From Dryomyza anilis (lineage: Eukaryota > Arthropoda > Insecta > Diptera > Dryomyzidae): 64,000 nucleotides of DNA. Below the pieces are notes generated by a model that was not told where the DNA came from, searched no databases, and saw only the letters and a list, made by a program, of their open reading frames with translations. The DNA is taken from the NCBI GenBank assembly GCA_951804985.1, contig OX638135.1, forward strand, positions 72,693,695 through 72,757,694, in the 5' to 3' direction. Numbering within the stretch: position 1 is the first letter of the stretch; each line of letters opens with the position of its first letter. Shown piece after piece: positions 61,651-64,000 of this stretch. The position numbers were made by a program, and so were the translations under genes.

Positions 61651-63118
61651 CAACAAAACACAGCCAGACTAGCAAGCGTCTGTGCATGTATGAATGTTAA
61701 AGATATAAAAATAGAAAAAACGATTTTTCTTACGAATATTGGTATGATTTCAGTTCGTAAAAATAAATTGGAATTCAATTTTGCATAAATACCAAGTTGA
61801 TTTCATTCCATTGTTATCTAAATACACTATACAATGCTTATGGATAACGTGCGGAAGGTGGTTTATACATAACCAACAGGTAGATGCTGCAGAAGAGGAG
61901 TAAGTTTATAAGGTAAGTAAACGGTTTCAGAATAATATACATAAATTATATAATAATAATAGTACAAATAAAATAAACAATTCAATTAAATTAAGTATTC
62001 AAAGAAGTCATTTATTATACAAAAATACATATAGGTAATAAAATTCTAAATAAACTATAAATCCAGCGAAGCCGATGGATCTTGATGCGCTTGACTATGT
62101 CAATGTCGTCGAATAACTCATACAGCTCGTGGTTCATCCTGATTCGATACTCGTTAGCAAAGTAGATAGGGCCAAAGATTTTACGAAGAATCTTTCGCTC
62201 GAACGCTCCCAGTACTCTCTCATCGGTGGAGGCAAGCGTCCATGTTTCCGCACCATAAAGGACAGACATGATGAGTGACTTGTAGAGCGTTATTTTTGGC
62301 TGGCGAGAGAGGGCTCTACTTCTAAATTGCCTACTGAGCCCAAAGTAGCACCTGTTGGCAAGAGTTATTCTCCGTTTGATCTCCAGGCTGACGTCGTTGT
62401 TGCTGTTTATGCTGGATCCCAAGTAGACGAAGTCCTTCACAATGTTGAACTTGTGGGTGTCAAAATCAGCTATTTGTCCAAAACGCACGGACTCCGAGTC
62501 CATATTGGCACTTTGGATAGAAGTGGAGGTGTCACCTTCCCTATAAAGGGTCCGGACACTCCAGGTGCATATCCGTGAATCATGGTCCTTAAAACGTTTG
62601 CGTGGGTCGTCATCGTTGTAATCGGTCGTTATCCGAGGCTTCTTTTTTGGACGTATAGATTTTTTCCGTGGTGGGACCCAAACCCAACGCACAAACCCTC
62701 ACTCTGAGGGAGATGCTCGCCACTCACTTTAGCCGACTTCTACACCGGGTGGTGTAGAGCGCCGTTTCCAGGGACTTCCACGAGGAGAACTTACACCGAA
62801 GTGGAGGTGTCACCATTTGGCAATTTGCCAATTCTGCTGAGCAGTGAGTTGACTGGAGACGACACCGACAGGGATTGCGCTGGCTTCGCCATGTTGAAGC
62901 AATCAGACACGTTGTCTTGTGATAATCGCCCCCATAGTCCCCTCTGAACCACTCAACCGATGTTAAAAATATAAAAATTATTGTACAGACAGAACTTAAG
63001 AGAAATTGGATTTTAAAAATGGTTTGTATCTTTAATGGTTATGGAGATAAAAATCAGTAAAATTGAGATTTTTCGTGAACATTTTTTCAAAAATTGTAAA
63101 AAATCCAAAAGTTATTCG
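61651..63118. repeat. Duplicate of 58363-60420 (MITE arm, RTE derivative and 5' flank)
   Basis: Homology starts inside the MITE (caacaaaacacagccag) and runs through the RTE derivative to aaaatccaaaagttat, beyond the RTE leader. The right copy lacks most of the endonuclease. Both copies share flanking non-RTE sequence, so this is a segmental duplication and not two insertions. Confidence 0.8.
62015..62692 (-). pseudogene. Deletion-derived RTE LINE, copy 2
   Basis: A single frame of 225 codons: WVPPRKKSIRPKKKPRITTD, CTWSVRTLYREGDTSTSIQS, ANMDSESVRFGQIADFDTH, VKDFVYLGSSINSNNDVSLE and on to NEYRIRMNHELYELFDDIDI. It retains the endonuclease-to-C-terminus junction of copy 1 and has a second deletion removing the endonuclease core (REGD directly before TSTSIQS). 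Open over its whole length, yet with no catalytic domain left. Confidence 0.75.
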
Positions 63119-64000
63119 ATTTTAAAAATTAAATATAAAATTGTAAAGTCGAAAATTTTATTGTTTTCCATTTTTTTTTATTTTTTTTTGGAAAATTGGA
63201 CTTATACGCAAATCTCCGTAATATTTCTTTTTCTTCAGTACTTTTCTTATATTTTTTGATTGATGACATAACTGAGAATCTTTTAAAAGCTAAAAATTAT
63301 CAAAAATATATTTAACTAATTTACCAACACTGGTCAAAGCTATAGTTATTTTTTTTTTACTTTGACCCCCTGCAGAAAAGTTTTCATAGACCTAAGTCAA
63401 AATTTAAGTAAGCAATTTAAAGGAAGAAATTTTTTCGTATTTTTTTGTTTGCCATACAAAATACTAAACTGGATTCTGGTGTAGACAATTTTGTATTTTG
63501 TATGAACATTTAAGCTAAAATAACATTGAATTTGATTGAATATATCCAACGCTACCCGGCAGGAAATGTCACCAATGATTCCCCTATGTCAGGTCAGAAA
63601 CATCGATACAAATATCCACTGATTCCTGCATGATGTAGCATTAACGATGTCATGCACGTCATTCTGCAACGAAGTCACAAATGATTGTCATACATATATA
63701 TATATTTTTTTTTTAAAAAAATAATTTTTTATTATTTTTTATTATTTTTTTTTATGTATCTTTTTTTTATTTATCTTATTTTATTTGTTATTTCAATTTT
63801 ACTATTTTCTGCTGTTCTCGGTTGGAATGGTATGTGTACTTGCTAATGTCAATAACATAATTCATTTACGGCCATCATCTATCATCATTGCTACTGCTTA
63901 TTATCTCGCTTTTATACAAATTGGTTCCTCAATTTGTGCTTAGGAATTATATGGCAGAGTGACATCGAACGCAAATTTTCAGTTTTACGCGTAAATGCTG
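63119..64000. other. AT-rich sequence without gene
   Basis: Includes the inverse partner of 60420-60565 at about 63545-63690 and long T-rich runs at 63705-63790. No coding signal. Confidence 0.5.

Overview
The window is a stretch of AT-rich, intron-poor, gene-free eukaryotic DNA made almost entirely of transposable-element remains. I found no host protein-coding gene, no rRNA and no functional tRNA. The mix of elements points to an insect, most likely a higher fly (Diptera): LOA, RTE and CR1/Jockey-type LINEs, BEL/Pao, Ty3/gypsy and copia LTR elements, a Minos/Tc1 transposon with a short intron, and dispersed repeats that look like dipteran mini-me elements. The species cannot be named from the sequence. 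All coding segments are broken by stops, frameshifts or deletions.

Layout. 1-1020: 5' end of a minus-strand LTR element with a tRNA-Lys-type primer-binding site and a minisatellite inside its LTR. 1088-1854: hAT-like non-autonomous element with a perfect 8-bp target duplication. 2045-6815: nearly full-length but decayed LOA LINE (DUF4780-type ORF1, APE endonuclease, RT, RNase H). 7544-11421: internally deleted BEL/Pao element on the minus strand, with gag and protease but no RT or integrase. 11485-12355: mini-me-like repeat carrying a Harbinger-like MITE. 13868-14160: tRNA-derived SINE. 14345-18933: Minos-like Tc1 transposon swollen by a block of minisatellites and 282-bp tandem repeats. 20126-24403: a 2,139-bp tandem duplication of a copia/RTE mosaic, the two copies almost identical, with the remaining copia and RTE ends up to about 25835.

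26279-29408 holds a minus-strand gypsy relic. 30919-40547 holds a plus-strand gypsy relative that was split by a CR1/Jockey-type LINE, which was itself split by an RTE LINE (a three-level nest). 42116-44108 and 54028-55454 carry three copies of an unfamiliar composite repeat built of palindromes and tandem units. 44244-44534 and 57059-57285 are further SINE copies. 45013-45813 and 58016-58544 are MITE-like elements. 49973-51330 is a long inverted repeat that could fold into a hairpin, with a mini-me copy in one arm. 58363-60420 and 61651-63118 are duplicate copies of a deletion-derived RTE.

The genes do not act together as a pathway. The value of the window is historical: boundaries, target-site duplications, an empty-site comparison and nesting order can be read directly, and several repeats (the composite palindromic family, the SINE, the hairpin locus) are not ones I can name.
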